A stretch of DNA of 64,000 nt from Aliarcobacter thereius LMG 24486 (GCF_004214815.1 NZ_CP035926.1:1674001-1738000); one strand, 5' to 3'; shown: positions 7,482-17,011, counted from the stretch's first letter. The notes: generated from the letters alone by a model not told the origin. Numbers and translations are program-made.

Positions 7482-10073
7482 ATGACAAATGAAAAATATC
7501 TTAAACAATTAAATGGTTTAGATGTTAAATACTATGATGTAAAAAGTGCAGTTGAAGATATAAAAACTGGTTCTTTTGCTAAACTTAACTACACATCAAG
7601 AGTATTAGCAGAAAACCTTTTAAGAAAATGCCCTAGTGCAGATTTAAAAGAGTCTTTAATTCAATTAATAGAAAAAAGAACAGATAGAGATTTTCCTTGG
7701 TATCCAAGTAGAGTTATCTGTCATGATATTCTAGGTCTTACAGCTTTTGTTGATCTTGCAGGTCTTAGGGAAGCAGTTGCAAGTAAAGGTGTTGACCCAC
7801 AAAAAATCAATCCTGTTGTTCCAACTCAACTAATCGTTGACCACTCATTAGCTGTTGAATGTGGTGGATTTGATCCAGATGCATTTCAAAAGAATAGAGA
7901 TATTGAAGATAGAAGAAATGCTGATAGATTTGACTTTATAAACTGGACAAAAAAGGCATTTGATAATGTTGATGTTATTCCTCCAGGAAATGGTATTATG
8001 CACCAAATAAACCTTGAAAAAATGTCACCAGTTATTCACAATATTGATGGTATTGCAAGTCCTGATACTCTTGTTGGTACAGATTCACACACACCTCATG
8101 TTGATGCTCTTGGAGTAATTGCAGTTGGTGTTGGAGGACTTGAAGCTGAAAATGTAATGCTTGGAAACCCATCTTATATGAGAGTTCCTGAAATAATTGG
8201 AGTTGAAATAAAAGGTGTAAGAGCCGCTGGAATAACAGCAACTGATATTGCATTAGCATTAACATCATTTTTAAGAGAAAATAATGTAATTTCTGCATAT
8301 TTAGAATTCTATGGAAGTGGAATTAGATATTTAGATTTAGGTGATAGAGCGACTATTTCTAATATGACTCCTGAATATGGAGCAAGTGCAGCAATGTTTG
8401 CTATTGATGATAAAACTATTGATTATTTAAAAATCACAGGAAGAACTCCTGAGCAAGTAAAACTTGTAGAAACATATGCAAAAGCAAATGGATTATGGGC
8501 TGATAGTTTAGCAGAAGCTACATATGCTAGAACTATTGAATTTGATCTATCAACAGTTACAAGAAGTTTAGCAGGTCCATCAAAGCCACATAAACTTGTA
8601 CCTACTTCAACATTAGATGCTGAAGGAATTACAAAAAAAATAACAATTTCAAATGATGTAATGCCAGATGGTGCAGTTTTAATTGCAGCTATTACTTCAT
8701 GTACAAATACTTCAAATCCAAGAAATGTTGTTGCAGCTGGTTTAGTTGCTAAAAAAGCAAATGAGCTTGGTCTTACAAGAAAAAGATGGGTTAAATCATC
8801 ATTAGCACCTGGTTCAAAAGTTTCTGAACTATATCTAAAAGATTCTGGTCTTTTAAGTGAATTAGAAAAACTAGGTTTTGGTATTGTTGGATTTGCATGT
8901 ACAACTTGTAATGGTATGAGTGGTGCACTTGATCCAAAACTTGAGAAAGAAGCTGCTGATAGTGGAGTTTACACGACAGCTGTTTTATCAGGAAATAGAA
9001 ACTTTGATGGAAGAATTCATCCATTTATTAAAGAAGCATTTCTAGCTTCTCCTCCACTTGTTGTTGCTTATGCATTAGCTGGAAGTATTAGATTTAATAT
9101 TGAAACTGATGTTTTAGGAAAAGACAAAGATGGTAATGATATAAGATTAAAAGATATTTGGCCAAGTGATGAAGAGATTGATGCAATTGTTTACAAATCT
9201 GTAAAACCAGAGATGTTTGCAAAAATCTATGATCCAATGTTTGCAAGAGATGGGAAAAGAGAAGCTGCTGAGCCATTTTATAAATGGGATGCAAAATCAA
9301 CATATATTCAAAAACCACCATATTGGGAAGATGAATTTATGAAAATGCCTGCTCTTAAAGGCTTAAGACCACTTGGAGTATTCCCTGATAATATTACAAC
9401 AGACCACTTATCACCATCAAATGCTATTCAAGCAAAAAGTGCATCTGGAGAGTATTGTTTAAAAATGGGATTACCATTAGAAGATTTAAACTCTTATGCT
9501 ACACATAGAGGAGATCATAATACTGCTTTGAGAGCAACTTTAGCAAATCCAAAACTATTTAATGAAATGGTAAAAGATGAAAATGGAAATGTTAAACAAG
9601 GAAGCTTGACAACAATTATGCCAGATGGTAAAGAGTCAAGAATGTGGGAAGCAATAGAAACTTATATGCAAAGAAAACAACCTCTAATAATAGTTGCTGG
9701 TACAAACTATGGACAAGGAAGTTCAAGAGATTGGGCAGCAAAAGGTGTAAGACTTGCAGGAGTTGAAGTTTTAATCGCTGAAAGTATAGAGAGAATTCAT
9801 AGAACGAACCTAGTAGGAATGGGTGTTTTACCTTTACAATTTAAAGATGGAGAAACAAGACATACTTACAATATAGTAGGAACTGAAACATTTGATATTC
9901 TTGGTAATATTGAACCAAGAGGGGAATTAACAGTTGCTATGACAAGAGCTAATGGAGAGAAAATAGAATTTAAAGTAACTTGTAGACTTGATACAAGTGC
10001 TGAAGTAGAAGTTTACAAAGCTGGTGGAATTCTACAAAAATTTGCAAAAGATGTTATTGCTGAGAACAATTAA
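7482..10073 (+). CDS. acnD: Fe/S-dependent 2-methylisocitrate dehydratase (AcnD)
   Basis: 863 residues of the aconitase superfamily. The three 4Fe-4S ligands are visible: Cys407 in TSCTNTS, and Cys473 and Cys476 in FACTTCNG. The substrate-binding stretches TDSHTPHVDALG and GTNYGQGSSRDWAAKG are also present. AcnD dehydrates 2-methylcitrate to the trans form of 2-methylaconitate, which needs the isomerase PrpF; prpF follows 100 bases later, which supports AcnD over AcnA. No prpD-type dehydratase is visible. A strong hairpin separates it from prpF. Confidence 0.92.
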   Translation: MTNEKYLKQLNGLDVKYYDVKSAVEDIKTGSFAKLNYTSRVLAENLLRKCPSADLKESLIQLIEKRTDRDFPWYPSRVICHDILGLTAFVDLAGLREAVASKGVDPQKINPVVPTQLIVDHSLAVECGGFDPDAFQKNRDIEDRRNADRFDFINWTKKAFDNVDVIPPGNGIMHQINLEKMSPVIHNIDGIASPDTLVGTDSHTPHVDALGVIAVGVGGLEAENVMLGNPSYMRVPEIIGVEIKGVRAAGITATDIALALTSFLRENNVISAYLEFYGSGIRYLDLGDRATISNMTPEYGASAAMFAIDDKTIDYLKITGRTPEQVKLVETYAKANGLWADSLAEATYARTIEFDLSTVTRSLAGPSKPHKLVPTSTLDAEGITKKITISNDVMPDGAVLIAAITSCTNTSNPRNVVAAGLVAKKANELGLTRKRWVKSSLAPGSKVSELYLKDSGLLSELEKLGFGIVGFACTTCNGMSGALDPKLEKEAADSGVYTTAVLSGNRNFDGRIHPFIKEAFLASPPLVVAYALAGSIRFNIETDVLGKDKDGNDIRLKDIWPSDEEIDAIVYKSVKPEMFAKIYDPMFARDGKREAAEPFYKWDAKSTYIQKPPYWEDEFMKMPALKGLRPLGVFPDNITTDHLSPSNAIQAKSASGEYCLKMGLPLEDLNSYATHRGDHNTALRATLANPKLFNEMVKDENGNVKQGSLTTIMPDGKESRMWEAIETYMQRKQPLIIVAGTNYGQGSSRDWAAKGVRLAGVEVLIAESIERIHRTNLVGMGVLPLQFKDGETRHTYNIVGTETFDILGNIEPRGELTVAMTRANGEKIEFKVTCRLDTSAEVEVYKAGGILQKFAKDVIAENN

Positions 10074-10081
10074 TTTCTTTT

Positions 10082-10110
10082 AACTAGTGAAACATTTTGT
10101 TTCACTAGTT
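10082..10110 (+). terminator. Hairpin terminator or attenuator after acnD
   Basis: A perfect 13-bp stem (AACTAGTGAAACA at 10082-10094, complement at 10098-10110) with a TTT loop. The right arm ends in TT and is followed by TTTAATATTTTTT, a rho-independent terminator layout. It lies inside the prp gene set and would lower prpF expression unless prpF has its own promoter in the following 60 bases. Confidence 0.75.
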
Positions 10111-10173
10111 TTTAATATTTTTTAAAGATATTATAGAATTTCTTTAAAAAGTTTTAAAATTAGGAGAATTTAA

Positions 10174-11349
10174 ATGGCATACCAAGAGCAAATAAGAGTA
10201 AAAGCAACATATATGAGAGGTGGTACTTCAAAAGGAACATTTTTTAATATAGCAGATCTTCCAAAAGAAGCACAAGAAGACAAAGTAAAAAGAGATAAAC
10301 TTCTTCAAAGAATAGTGGGAAGTCCTGATATTTATAAACAACAAATGGATGGAATGGGAGGAGCAACTTCAAGTACTTCTAAGGCTATTCTTGTAGGTAA
10401 ATCAACTGTTCCAAACCATGATGTTGATTACTATTTTGGACAAGTTGCTATTGATAAAGATTTTATGGATTGGAGTGGAAATTGTGGAAATTTAAGTTCA
10501 GCAGTTGGTCCTTTTGCAATTCATGAAGGACTTGTGGATAATGTTCCACAAAATGGTGTTTGTTGTGTAAGAATTTGGCAAGCAAATATCAAAAAAACAA
10601 TTCTTTGCTATGTTACTATGATTGATGGAAAAGTAAAAGAGATGGGTGATTACTATATTGATGGTGTTGCATTTCCTGCCCAAGAGATAAACTTAGAATT
10701 TGCAGAGCCTGTTGATCCAAGTGAAGAGCTATTTCCTACTGGAAATTTAGTAGATGATTTAGAAGTTCCTGGTATTGGTACATTTAAAGCAACTATGATA
10801 ACAGCAGGAATTCCAACAATATTTTTAAATGCAAGTGATATTGGATATAAAGGAACTGAACTTCAATCAGATATAAATAGTGATGCCCAAGCCTTAGCTA
10901 GATTTGAAAAAATAAGATCTTATGGTGCATTAAAAATGGGTTTAATATCTGATTTAAGTGAAGCAGAAACAAGACAACATACTCCAAAAATTGCTTTTGT
11001 TGCACCAAAATCTGATTTTACTACTTCAAGTGCTAAAGAAGTAAAAGCAGATGAAATAGATCTTCATGTAAGAGCTTTATCTATGCAAAAGCTTCATCAT
11101 GCAATGATGGGAACAGCTTCAGTTGCTATTGGAGTTGCTGCTTGTATAGAAGGTACTTTAGTAAATCTTGCTAGTGGTGGTGGAGAAAAATCTGCTGTTG
11201 AGTTTGGACATCCATCAGGAACGCTAAAAGTTGGAGCAGTAATTAAAAAAGAAAATGGAAAATATATAGTTGATAAAGCTACAATGAGCAGAAGTGCTAG
11301 AATTATTATGAAAGGGGAAGTTTACGCACCTGCTGATATAATGAATTAA
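10174..11349 (+). CDS. prpF: 2-methylaconitate cis-trans isomerase
   Basis: 391 residues. The opening VKATYMRGGTSKGTFFN and later DGMGGATSSTSKA and DWSGNCGNLSSAVGPFA are typical of PrpF, whose two halves share a diaminopimelate-epimerase-like fold. It converts the AcnD product to the isomer that aconitase hydrates. The Shine-Dalgarno sequence AGGAG is at the right distance. It completes the AcnD/PrpF branch of the methylcitrate cycle. Confidence 0.92.
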   Translation: MAYQEQIRVKATYMRGGTSKGTFFNIADLPKEAQEDKVKRDKLLQRIVGSPDIYKQQMDGMGGATSSTSKAILVGKSTVPNHDVDYYFGQVAIDKDFMDWSGNCGNLSSAVGPFAIHEGLVDNVPQNGVCCVRIWQANIKKTILCYVTMIDGKVKEMGDYYIDGVAFPAQEINLEFAEPVDPSEELFPTGNLVDDLEVPGIGTFKATMITAGIPTIFLNASDIGYKGTELQSDINSDAQALARFEKIRSYGALKMGLISDLSEAETRQHTPKIAFVAPKSDFTTSSAKEVKADEIDLHVRALSMQKLHHAMMGTASVAIGVAACIEGTLVNLASGGGEKSAVEFGHPSGTLKVGAVIKKENGKYIVDKATMSRSARIIMKGEVYAPADIMN

Positions 11350-11386
11350 AAGCTTAAACTTTTCTATATTTAAGGATACCTCTTTT

Positions 11387-12601
11387 ATGAAAGCTATACT
11401 ATTTATTTTAATAAGTTCTACTATTTTGTATGCTGAAATTTCACATAATTATGAAAAATCAAAAAATGAATTTATTGAAAAACAAAATAATTTTAATCTA
11501 GAAAAGAAACAGACCTTAAATAAGCATAACTCTTATAAAGAAGAAGCACTAAGAGATTTTGAGAATTATAAGAAAGCCCAACAAAAGATATTTAATGACT
11601 TTAAAAATAATATATCTAAGCTTTGGGAAAATCCAAAAATGCCATCAGCAAAATCATTGATTAATTATACAAACGATAGAAAAACAAGAGGTGAAATAAA
11701 CTTTGAGAATGAAGAAATTATAGTTGAAACTATTGCAAGTTCTTATGATGAAGCAGTTAAAAATTTAAGAAAAGAGCTAAATATACTTGTAAGTATTGAT
11801 ACTAAAGAGTTCAATAAGATAGACCCCTTTGAAAAAGAGCTCTCTTCTATTAAAAAATCAAATAAAATTATAGATAGTTCATTTAAAAATGAATCTATTT
11901 TAAGTGATGCAATATTTGGGAAAAAACCATCTAAAAAAGAGTTAAATAGTTTTTCAAATAGTAATATAAATAATAAATCTATAAAAGTTCATAATAGTCC
12001 AAAAATACCTAATCAAAAAGTTTATAGTGTAATTGTTCCAATGCCAAATCAAACTATGATAAATAAATCAAAAGAGTATGAAAAAGAGGTTACTAAACAA
12101 GGAAAAATAAGATCTATTCCTAGAAGTTTAATTTTTGCAGTTATTCATTCTGAAAGTGCTTATAATCCAAAAGCGAGATCTCATATTCCAGCATTTGGGC
12201 TTATGCAAATAGTTCCATCAAGTGCAGGAAAAGATGTTTATGAGCTTTTATACAATGAAGAGAAATTAGTAAGTGACAATTATCTATACAATTCAACGAA
12301 TAATATAACTATGGGAACAGCTTATTTACATATGCTATATTTCAAATATCTTTCAAAAATCAAAGATAAAGAGAGCAGATTATATTGTGCAATAGCAGCT
12401 TATAATACAGGTGCAGGAAATGTTGCAAAAGCTTTTTCTAAAACAACAAATATATCTAAAGCAGCTCAAATTATAAATAAAATGTCTTCAAAAGATGTAT
12501 ATAATCATCTTTTAAAGAATCTTCCTTATGATGAAACAAAAGGGTATTTAGAAAAAGTTACTTCAAGAATGTATAGTTATGAAGAGATTTATAATAAATA
12601 G
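11387..12601 (+). CDS. Lytic murein transglycosylase, MltC-like
   Basis: 404 residues with a signal peptide (residues 1-16). A Lys/Glu-rich helical N-terminal half is followed by a C-terminal SLT domain: IFAVIHSESAYNPKA with catalytic Glu256, AFGLMQIVPSSAG, and AAYNTGAGNVAKAF. The N-terminal part resembles the domain found before SLT in MltC. The enzyme cleaves peptidoglycan glycan strands in the periplasm, forming anhydromuropeptides. There is no lipobox, unlike E. coli MltC, so it is probably soluble. Its stop codon abuts a bidirectional terminator. Confidence 0.82.
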   Translation: MKAILFILISSTILYAEISHNYEKSKNEFIEKQNNFNLEKKQTLNKHNSYKEEALRDFENYKKAQQKIFNDFKNNISKLWENPKMPSAKSLINYTNDRKTRGEINFENEEIIVETIASSYDEAVKNLRKELNILVSIDTKEFNKIDPFEKELSSIKKSNKIIDSSFKNESILSDAIFGKKPSKKELNSFSNSNINNKSIKVHNSPKIPNQKVYSVIVPMPNQTMINKSKEYEKEVTKQGKIRSIPRSLIFAVIHSESAYNPKARSHIPAFGLMQIVPSSAGKDVYELLYNEEKLVSDNYLYNSTNNITMGTAYLHMLYFKYLSKIKDKESRLYCAIAAYNTGAGNVAKAFSKTTNISKAAQIINKMSSKDVYNHLLKNLPYDETKGYLEKVTSRMYSYEEIYNK

Positions 12602-12625
12602 AAGAACTATTTAAAATAGTTCTTC
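12601..12625. terminator. Bidirectional hairpin between transglycosylase and pyk
   Basis: A perfect 12-bp stem (GAAGAACTATTT at 12601-12612, complement at 12614-12625) around a single base, so the effective loop is larger. It sits in the 31-base gap between convergent genes and shares a base with the stop codon of the left gene. Confidence 0.7.
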
Positions 12626-12632
12626 TTAAAGC

Positions 12633-14126
12633 TTATTCTTCTATATTATCAGATGATTTATTATCTTTATTTTTAATTCTTTCTCTATTCTCTTTAAAAT
12701 TCAAATAAAACTCTATCTCACCTGGAGTTAATATTTTAATTGTATTTGTACTTCCAGGAATTCCAACAGGATATCCAATAGTTGCAATATATATTCCATT
12801 TTTATTTAAGATTTTATTTTTTTGTAAAGTTCTTAACATTTTTTGAATCATTTTTGATGCTTGTGCTTCTTTTATAGATGCAACTGGAACAACTCCCCAG
12901 AATGCTGTTAAAGCACCTAAAACAGGTTTGCTATGTGTAAATGTATATATAGGTGTTTTAGGTCTATATCTTGACATTTTTCTTGCAGAGTTTCCACTAC
13001 TTGTCATAGCTAAAATTCCATCAGCATTCATATCATCAGCAAGTTTTGTAACCGTTGCTTGAATTACATCAAACTCATCTAAATATGGTAAGTGATCTCT
13101 TTTTTTATGATTAAAAATATCTTCTGTTTTTGTAATAATATTGCTCATAGTTTCAACAACATTTTCAGGATTATCTCCCACAGCACTCTCTTCACTTAAC
13201 ATTACAATATCAGTTCCATCCAAAACTGCATTTGCAACATCTGAAATCTCAGCTCTAGTTGCTCTTTCATTTTGAGTCATCGATAAAAGCATTTGAGTTG
13301 CTGTAATTACAGGAACACCTTTTGCATTTGCTTTTCTAATTAACATTTTTTGAATAGTTGGTACTTCATAATATGGAACTTCAATTCCTAAATCACCTCT
13401 TGCAACCATTACTCCATCACTTTGTTCAATAATTTCATCTATATTAGAAACAGCATCAAATTTCTCAATTTTTGCTATTAGTTTTCCATTATATCCATTT
13501 AAAAGCTCTCTAGCTCTTTTCATATCATTTGCATTTTGAACAAAAGAGATAGCAAAATAATCAACTTGATTTTCAACTCCCCAAGCGATATCTTTTTCAT
13601 CTTTTTCTGTAATTACATCAATATTTATTACTGTATTTGGGAAATTTACACCTTTTCTTGAGCTTAGTGTTCCATGATTTTCAATTCTTGTTTTGATACC
13701 ATCTTTAACATCTATAACTTTTGCTCTAATAATTCCATCATATAAATATATAAATTCACCAACTTTAATCTTTCCTAAAATCTCAGGATGATTTATAGAT
13801 ACAATATATTCACCTTCAGCTTTTTTATATCCTACAATCTCTTTTTCGATTATTGTTACAGTATCATTTGCCACTAAGTTAAAAGGCTCTTTTAATTCAC
13901 CTACTCTTACTTTTGGTCCTGAAATATCTTGTAAAATACCAACTCTTGTTCCACAATTTTTCATAGCTTGTCTAATATTATCTATACTCTCTTTGTGATA
14001 CTCATGGCTACCATGAGAAAAGTTTAATCTAAACATATTAGCACCAGCTTTTATTAACTTTTCAATCATATCTAAACTATTACTAGCTGGTCCAAGTGTT
14101 GCTAAAATTTTTGTCTTTTTTTCCAT
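12633..14126 (-). CDS. pyk: Pyruvate kinase
   Basis: 497 residues. It converts phosphoenolpyruvate and ADP to pyruvate and ATP. Diagnostic stretches are TKILATLGPASN, MFRLNFSHGSHE, the active-site region LIAKIEKFDAVSNIDEI, DGVMVARGDLGIEVP and TATQMLLSM. The C-terminal regulatory domain is present, followed by a charged tail (about residues 475-497) that ends in acidic residues. It is divergent from thiS across about 130 bases, with the Shine-Dalgarno sequence AAGGAG. Confidence 0.96.
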   Translation of the reverse strand: MEKKTKILATLGPASNSLDMIEKLIKAGANMFRLNFSHGSHEYHKESIDNIRQAMKNCGTRVGILQDISGPKVRVGELKEPFNLVANDTVTIIEKEIVGYKKAEGEYIVSINHPEILGKIKVGEFIYLYDGIIRAKVIDVKDGIKTRIENHGTLSSRKGVNFPNTVINIDVITEKDEKDIAWGVENQVDYFAISFVQNANDMKRARELLNGYNGKLIAKIEKFDAVSNIDEIIEQSDGVMVARGDLGIEVPYYEVPTIQKMLIRKANAKGVPVITATQMLLSMTQNERATRAEISDVANAVLDGTDIVMLSEESAVGDNPENVVETMSNIITKTEDIFNHKKRDHLPYLDEFDVIQATVTKLADDMNADGILAMTSSGNSARKMSRYRPKTPIYTFTHSKPVLGALTAFWGVVPVASIKEAQASKMIQKMLRTLQKNKILNKNGIYIATIGYPVGIPGSTNTIKILTPGEIEFYLNFKENRERIKNKDNKSSDNIEE

Positions 14127-14216
14127 TTGGTCTCCTTTAAAATGTGATATTATACTCTTTATTTTATTACTTAGAAGTTACAATTATATAAAACTATCTA
14201 TTAAGAACAAAATGAG

Positions 14217-14222
14217 TATAAT
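14217..14222 (+). promoter_or_regulatory. -10 box for thiS-yraN
   Basis: A perfect TATAAT about 37 bases before the thiS start, within the pyk/thiS divergent region. No convincing -35 is present. Confidence 0.45.
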
Positions 14223-14258
14223 TGCTCCCCAATTTTTAGAAGGATGAGTTGAAAGAGT

Positions 14259-14462
14259 TTGAAATTAATTATAAATGGACAAGAAAAAAATATAAAAAAT
14301 AATTTATCTCTTGAAGAGATAATCAATAATTTAAATAATACAAGTGAATCAATAGCTTGTGCAGTAAATATGAATATAGTTAAAAAATGTGAATGGAATA
14401 GTTATTTACCAAAAGAGAACGATTTAATAGAGATTTTAAATTTTAATTCAAGTGTAGGTTAA
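14259..14462 (+). CDS. thiS: ThiS-like sulfur carrier protein with unusual C-terminus
   Basis: 67 residues from a TTG start preceded by AAAGAG. It has a ubiquitin-like beta-grasp sequence: KLIINGQEKNI, an Ala-rich middle with VNMNIVKK, and NDLIEILNF. ThiS normally ends in Gly-Gly, whose terminal carboxylate becomes a thiocarboxylate for thiazole synthesis. Here the end is FNSSVG, so the second-last Gly is Val. It overlaps yraN by one base (TAATG). It may be a diverged ThiS or another small sulfur carrier; thiF, thiG and thiH are not nearby. Confidence 0.6.
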   Translation: MKLIINGQEKNIKNNLSLEEIINNLNNTSESIACAVNMNIVKKCEWNSYLPKENDLIEILNFNSSVG

Positions 14463-14794
14463 TGAGCAGAGAAAAAGGTGATTTTGCAGAAAAAAGGGCT
14501 ATTTTCTTTTTAAAAGAGAATGGTTTTGAAATAATAGAAACAAATTTTTATGCAAAAAAACTTGGTGAGATTGATATAATTGCAAAGAAAAATAGTGTTT
14601 ATCACTTTTGTGAAGTAAAATCTGGAATAGATTACGATCAAGCAGTAGCAAATATAACTCCAAATAAATTATCAAAAATAAAAAGAAGTGTAGAGTATTA
14701 TTTACAATTAAAAAAAATAGATAGTGCTTTTTGTATAGATGCAATAATTGTAGATGATTTAAATATAAGTTTCGTAGAAAATATTACTATCTAA
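14462..14794 (+). CDS. YraN family endonuclease-like protein (UPF0102)
   Basis: 110 residues. The motif GEIDIIAKKNSVYHFCEVK is the Glu-x-Asp-x(n)-Glu-x-Lys core of the restriction-endonuclease-like fold in YraN proteins. Its cellular role is unproven; the family is widespread. The start overlaps the thiS stop by one base, so the two are translationally coupled. A terminator follows directly. Confidence 0.85.
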   Translation: MSREKGDFAEKRAIFFLKENGFEIIETNFYAKKLGEIDIIAKKNSVYHFCEVKSGIDYDQAVANITPNKLSKIKRSVEYYLQLKKIDSAFCIDAIIVDDLNISFVENITI

Positions 14795-14830
14795 GACTAA
14801 AGGTGAAGGTCGCAATAAACACCTTTAGTC
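14795..14830 (+). terminator. Terminator after yraN
   Basis: An 11-bp perfect stem (GACTAAAGGTG at 14795-14805, complement at 14820-14830) with a 14-base loop. ATTTTGTATTGTACTTTTT follows. Confidence 0.7.
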
Positions 14831-14954
14831 ATTTTGTATTGTACTTTTTAAATACAAAGATAATTGTACTATTTTGTAGTAGCATAAAACTAGCAATTTA
14901 AAGTTTTTAATACTATTTTTAGGATATTATCTATCTTTGCTTATGGAGAATAAA

Positions 14955-16058
14955 TTGTACGAAAAAGAGTTAAATGCCATTTCTAAATCAAACAGAACAA
15001 GATCTAGAAAATTATTTAATAAAGATTTAAAAGATCTTGCATCAAATGATTATTTAGGTCTTGCACAAAATAAAAGCTTATTAAGAAAAACCTATAAAAA
15101 GCTTAAAAAAGAGAGTTGTTTCTCTCCAAAAGCTTCTATTTTAGTAAATGGCTATTCAAATATTCATAATAAATTTGAGAAAAAACTTTGCAAAGCTAAT
15201 GGTTTTGAAGATGGAATTGTTGTTGGAAATGGTTTTTTAGCAAATATTTCACTTATTGAAAGTTTAGTTAGAAAAGGAGATATTCTTTTTATTGATGAAG
15301 AGTATCATGCAAGTGGGATTTTGGCTACTAAGCTTTTAAATCCTTCACAGGTTATCCTTTTTCCTCATAATAACTTTAAAGATTTAGAAAATAAATTAAA
15401 AAACAATCAAAATAATGGAAGAGTAATCATTGCTATTGAAGGTGTATATTCAATGAATGGAAATCTTGCAAAAAAAGAGTTTTTTGATTTAGCAGATAAT
15501 TATAATGCACTTTTAATAGTAGATGAAGCACATAGTTCAGGAGTTATTGGTGATAATCTTTTAGGTATCTACGACTTTTATAATATAAAGATAAAAGATA
15601 ATCACATAAAAATGGGTACTTTGGGTAAAGCTTATGGATCTTATGGAGCATATATTTTAGCTTCAAAAAACATTATAAAGTTTTTAGAAAATAGAGCAAA
15701 ACCAATTATATATTCAACAGCACCTAGTTTATTTGATATTGCACTTGCAAATGAGTCTTTAAACTATATTTTAAAGAATAAAGAAAAATTAAAACAAAAA
15801 ATTAAACAAAATTTAAATATAATCAAAAGTTACTTAGGTATTGAAAGTAATTCATTAATTATACCAATAGATATAAATGATAATAAAAAAGTTATAACAA
15901 TTCAAGAAGAGCTTAAAAAAAGCAATTTTTTAGTTGGTGCTATAAGACAACCAACAGTAAAAAGAGCAATTTTAAGGCTCATTGCCAAAATAGATATTAA
16001 AAAGAAAGATTTAATAGAAGTTTGCAAACAAATAAAGGAATTCAATGCAGATAAATGA
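14955..16058 (+). CDS. bioF: 8-amino-7-oxononanoate synthase-like PLP enzyme
   Basis: An alpha-oxoamine synthase. BioF joins pimeloyl-ACP/CoA and alanine in biotin synthesis. Visible motifs are SNDYLGL, GFLANISLIE, IVDEAHSSGVIG and the PLP-lysine motif MGTLGKAYG (Lys225 from this start). I chose the TTG at 14955 because GGAG lies 6 bases before it and the product opens MYEKELNAI, as homologues do. An ATG at 14943 and a TTG at 14937 are possible longer starts in the same frame. Kbl is the main alternative in this family, but Kbl usually sits beside tdh. The last 14 bases overlap the carbonic anhydrase gene. Confidence 0.85.
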   Translation: MYEKELNAISKSNRTRSRKLFNKDLKDLASNDYLGLAQNKSLLRKTYKKLKKESCFSPKASILVNGYSNIHNKFEKKLCKANGFEDGIVVGNGFLANISLIESLVRKGDILFIDEEYHASGILATKLLNPSQVILFPHNNFKDLENKLKNNQNNGRVIIAIEGVYSMNGNLAKKEFFDLADNYNALLIVDEAHSSGVIGDNLLGIYDFYNIKIKDNHIKMGTLGKAYGSYGAYILASKNIIKFLENRAKPIIYSTAPSLFDIALANESLNYILKNKEKLKQKIKQNLNIIKSYLGIESNSLIIPIDINDNKKVITIQEELKKSNFLVGAIRQPTVKRAILRLIAKIDIKKKDLIEVCKQIKEFNADK

Positions 16059-16704
16059 TTTAGTCAAAGGTAATAAAAAGTTTAGAGAAGCCAGATTCTC
16101 TAAATATGAGACAGATTTAAAACAACTTTGTAAAGATGGACAAAATCCAGATATTCTTTTTATAGGTTGTAGTGATAGTAGAGTTACTCCTGAGCTTGTT
16201 CTTGATACAAAACCTGGAGATATGTTTACTCTTAGAAATGTTGGGAATTTTGTTCCTCCTTATAATCCTGATGAAGATTTTCACGGTACAAGTGCTGTTA
16301 TTGAATATGCTGTAAATGTTTTAAATGTAAAACATATTATTGTATGTGGTCACTCACATTGTGGAGCTTGTAAAAGTTTATATCAAGATTTAGGAGATTC
16401 TCCTGATTTAGTAAATATTAAAAAATGGCTAGAGCTTGGAAAAAAAGCAAAAGAATATACACTTCTAGCAACTATGGATAAAAACAATAAAGAGCAAATT
16501 TATAGAACCACAGAAAAAGTTTCTATTGTTTATCAAATGGAAAACCTTTTGACTTTTCCTTATATTGTAAGAAGAGTTAAGGAAGGAACACTACAAATTC
16601 ATGGTTGGTACTATGATATTGAAGATGGAAAAATTGACTTTTATGATGGAAGCGATTGCTCTTTCAAACCCTTAGATGAGTTTAATAATGAATTATCAAA
16701 CTAG
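16045..16704 (+). CDS. Beta-class carbonic anhydrase
   Basis: 219 residues. It interconverts CO2 and bicarbonate. Zinc ligands are visible: Cys42 and Asp44 in GCSDSRVTPE, and His103 and Cys106 in CGHSHCGAC, with the Asp/Arg dyad in CSDSR. No signal peptide is present, so it is cytoplasmic. It overlaps the bioF end by 14 bases and has the Shine-Dalgarno sequence AAGGA. Campylobacterota are often capnophilic, which fits. Confidence 0.93.
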   Translation: MQINDLVKGNKKFREARFSKYETDLKQLCKDGQNPDILFIGCSDSRVTPELVLDTKPGDMFTLRNVGNFVPPYNPDEDFHGTSAVIEYAVNVLNVKHIIVCGHSHCGACKSLYQDLGDSPDLVNIKKWLELGKKAKEYTLLATMDKNNKEQIYRTTEKVSIVYQMENLLTFPYIVRRVKEGTLQIHGWYYDIEDGKIDFYDGSDCSFKPLDEFNNELSN

Positions 16705-17005
16705 AAAATTACCAAAAAGATCTGTAATAATGATCTCTATTCTTATTGTTTTAGGTATTTTTGTTTTTTATACAATGCAAACTTTAAAAAATGAGAAATT
16801 TAAACAAGTTTTAGAACAACTTGATCACAAAGATATAAGTGCTTTAAAAGTTGTAAATAGAATGAATGTAGAAGATACTATTACAAAAAGAAAAAGTTAT
16901 GTTTATAAGCTTGTTTTTCATGACAATACTTTAAATAAAGATTGTATAGGATTTATTTACCAACAAAATGATAAAACATATACAAAAGATATTGATTGTA
17001 AGTAG
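16676..17005 (+). CDS. Small membrane-anchored hypothetical protein
   Basis: 109 residues, or 105 if the second in-frame ATG at 16688 is used. A basic start is followed by one membrane helix (about residues 17-36, SVIMISILIVLGIFVFYTM) and a small extracytoplasmic domain with two Cys near the end (NKDCIGF and DIDCK) that could form a disulfide. I do not recognise the family. It overlaps the carbonic anhydrase gene and is followed 6 bases later by mqnE, so it belongs to that operon. Confidence 0.65.
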   Translation: MSLIMNYQTRKLPKRSVIMISILIVLGIFVFYTMQTLKNEKFKQVLEQLDHKDISALKVVNRMNVEDTITKRKSYVYKLVFHDNTLNKDCIGFIYQQNDKTYTKDIDCK

Positions 17006-17011
17006 GAAAAT

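Noticed and set aside
8032-9321. Minus-strand frames inside acnD rich in Leu, Gln and His
   Set aside because: Shadow frames of a highly expressed AT-rich gene; composition is that of antisense coding sequence.
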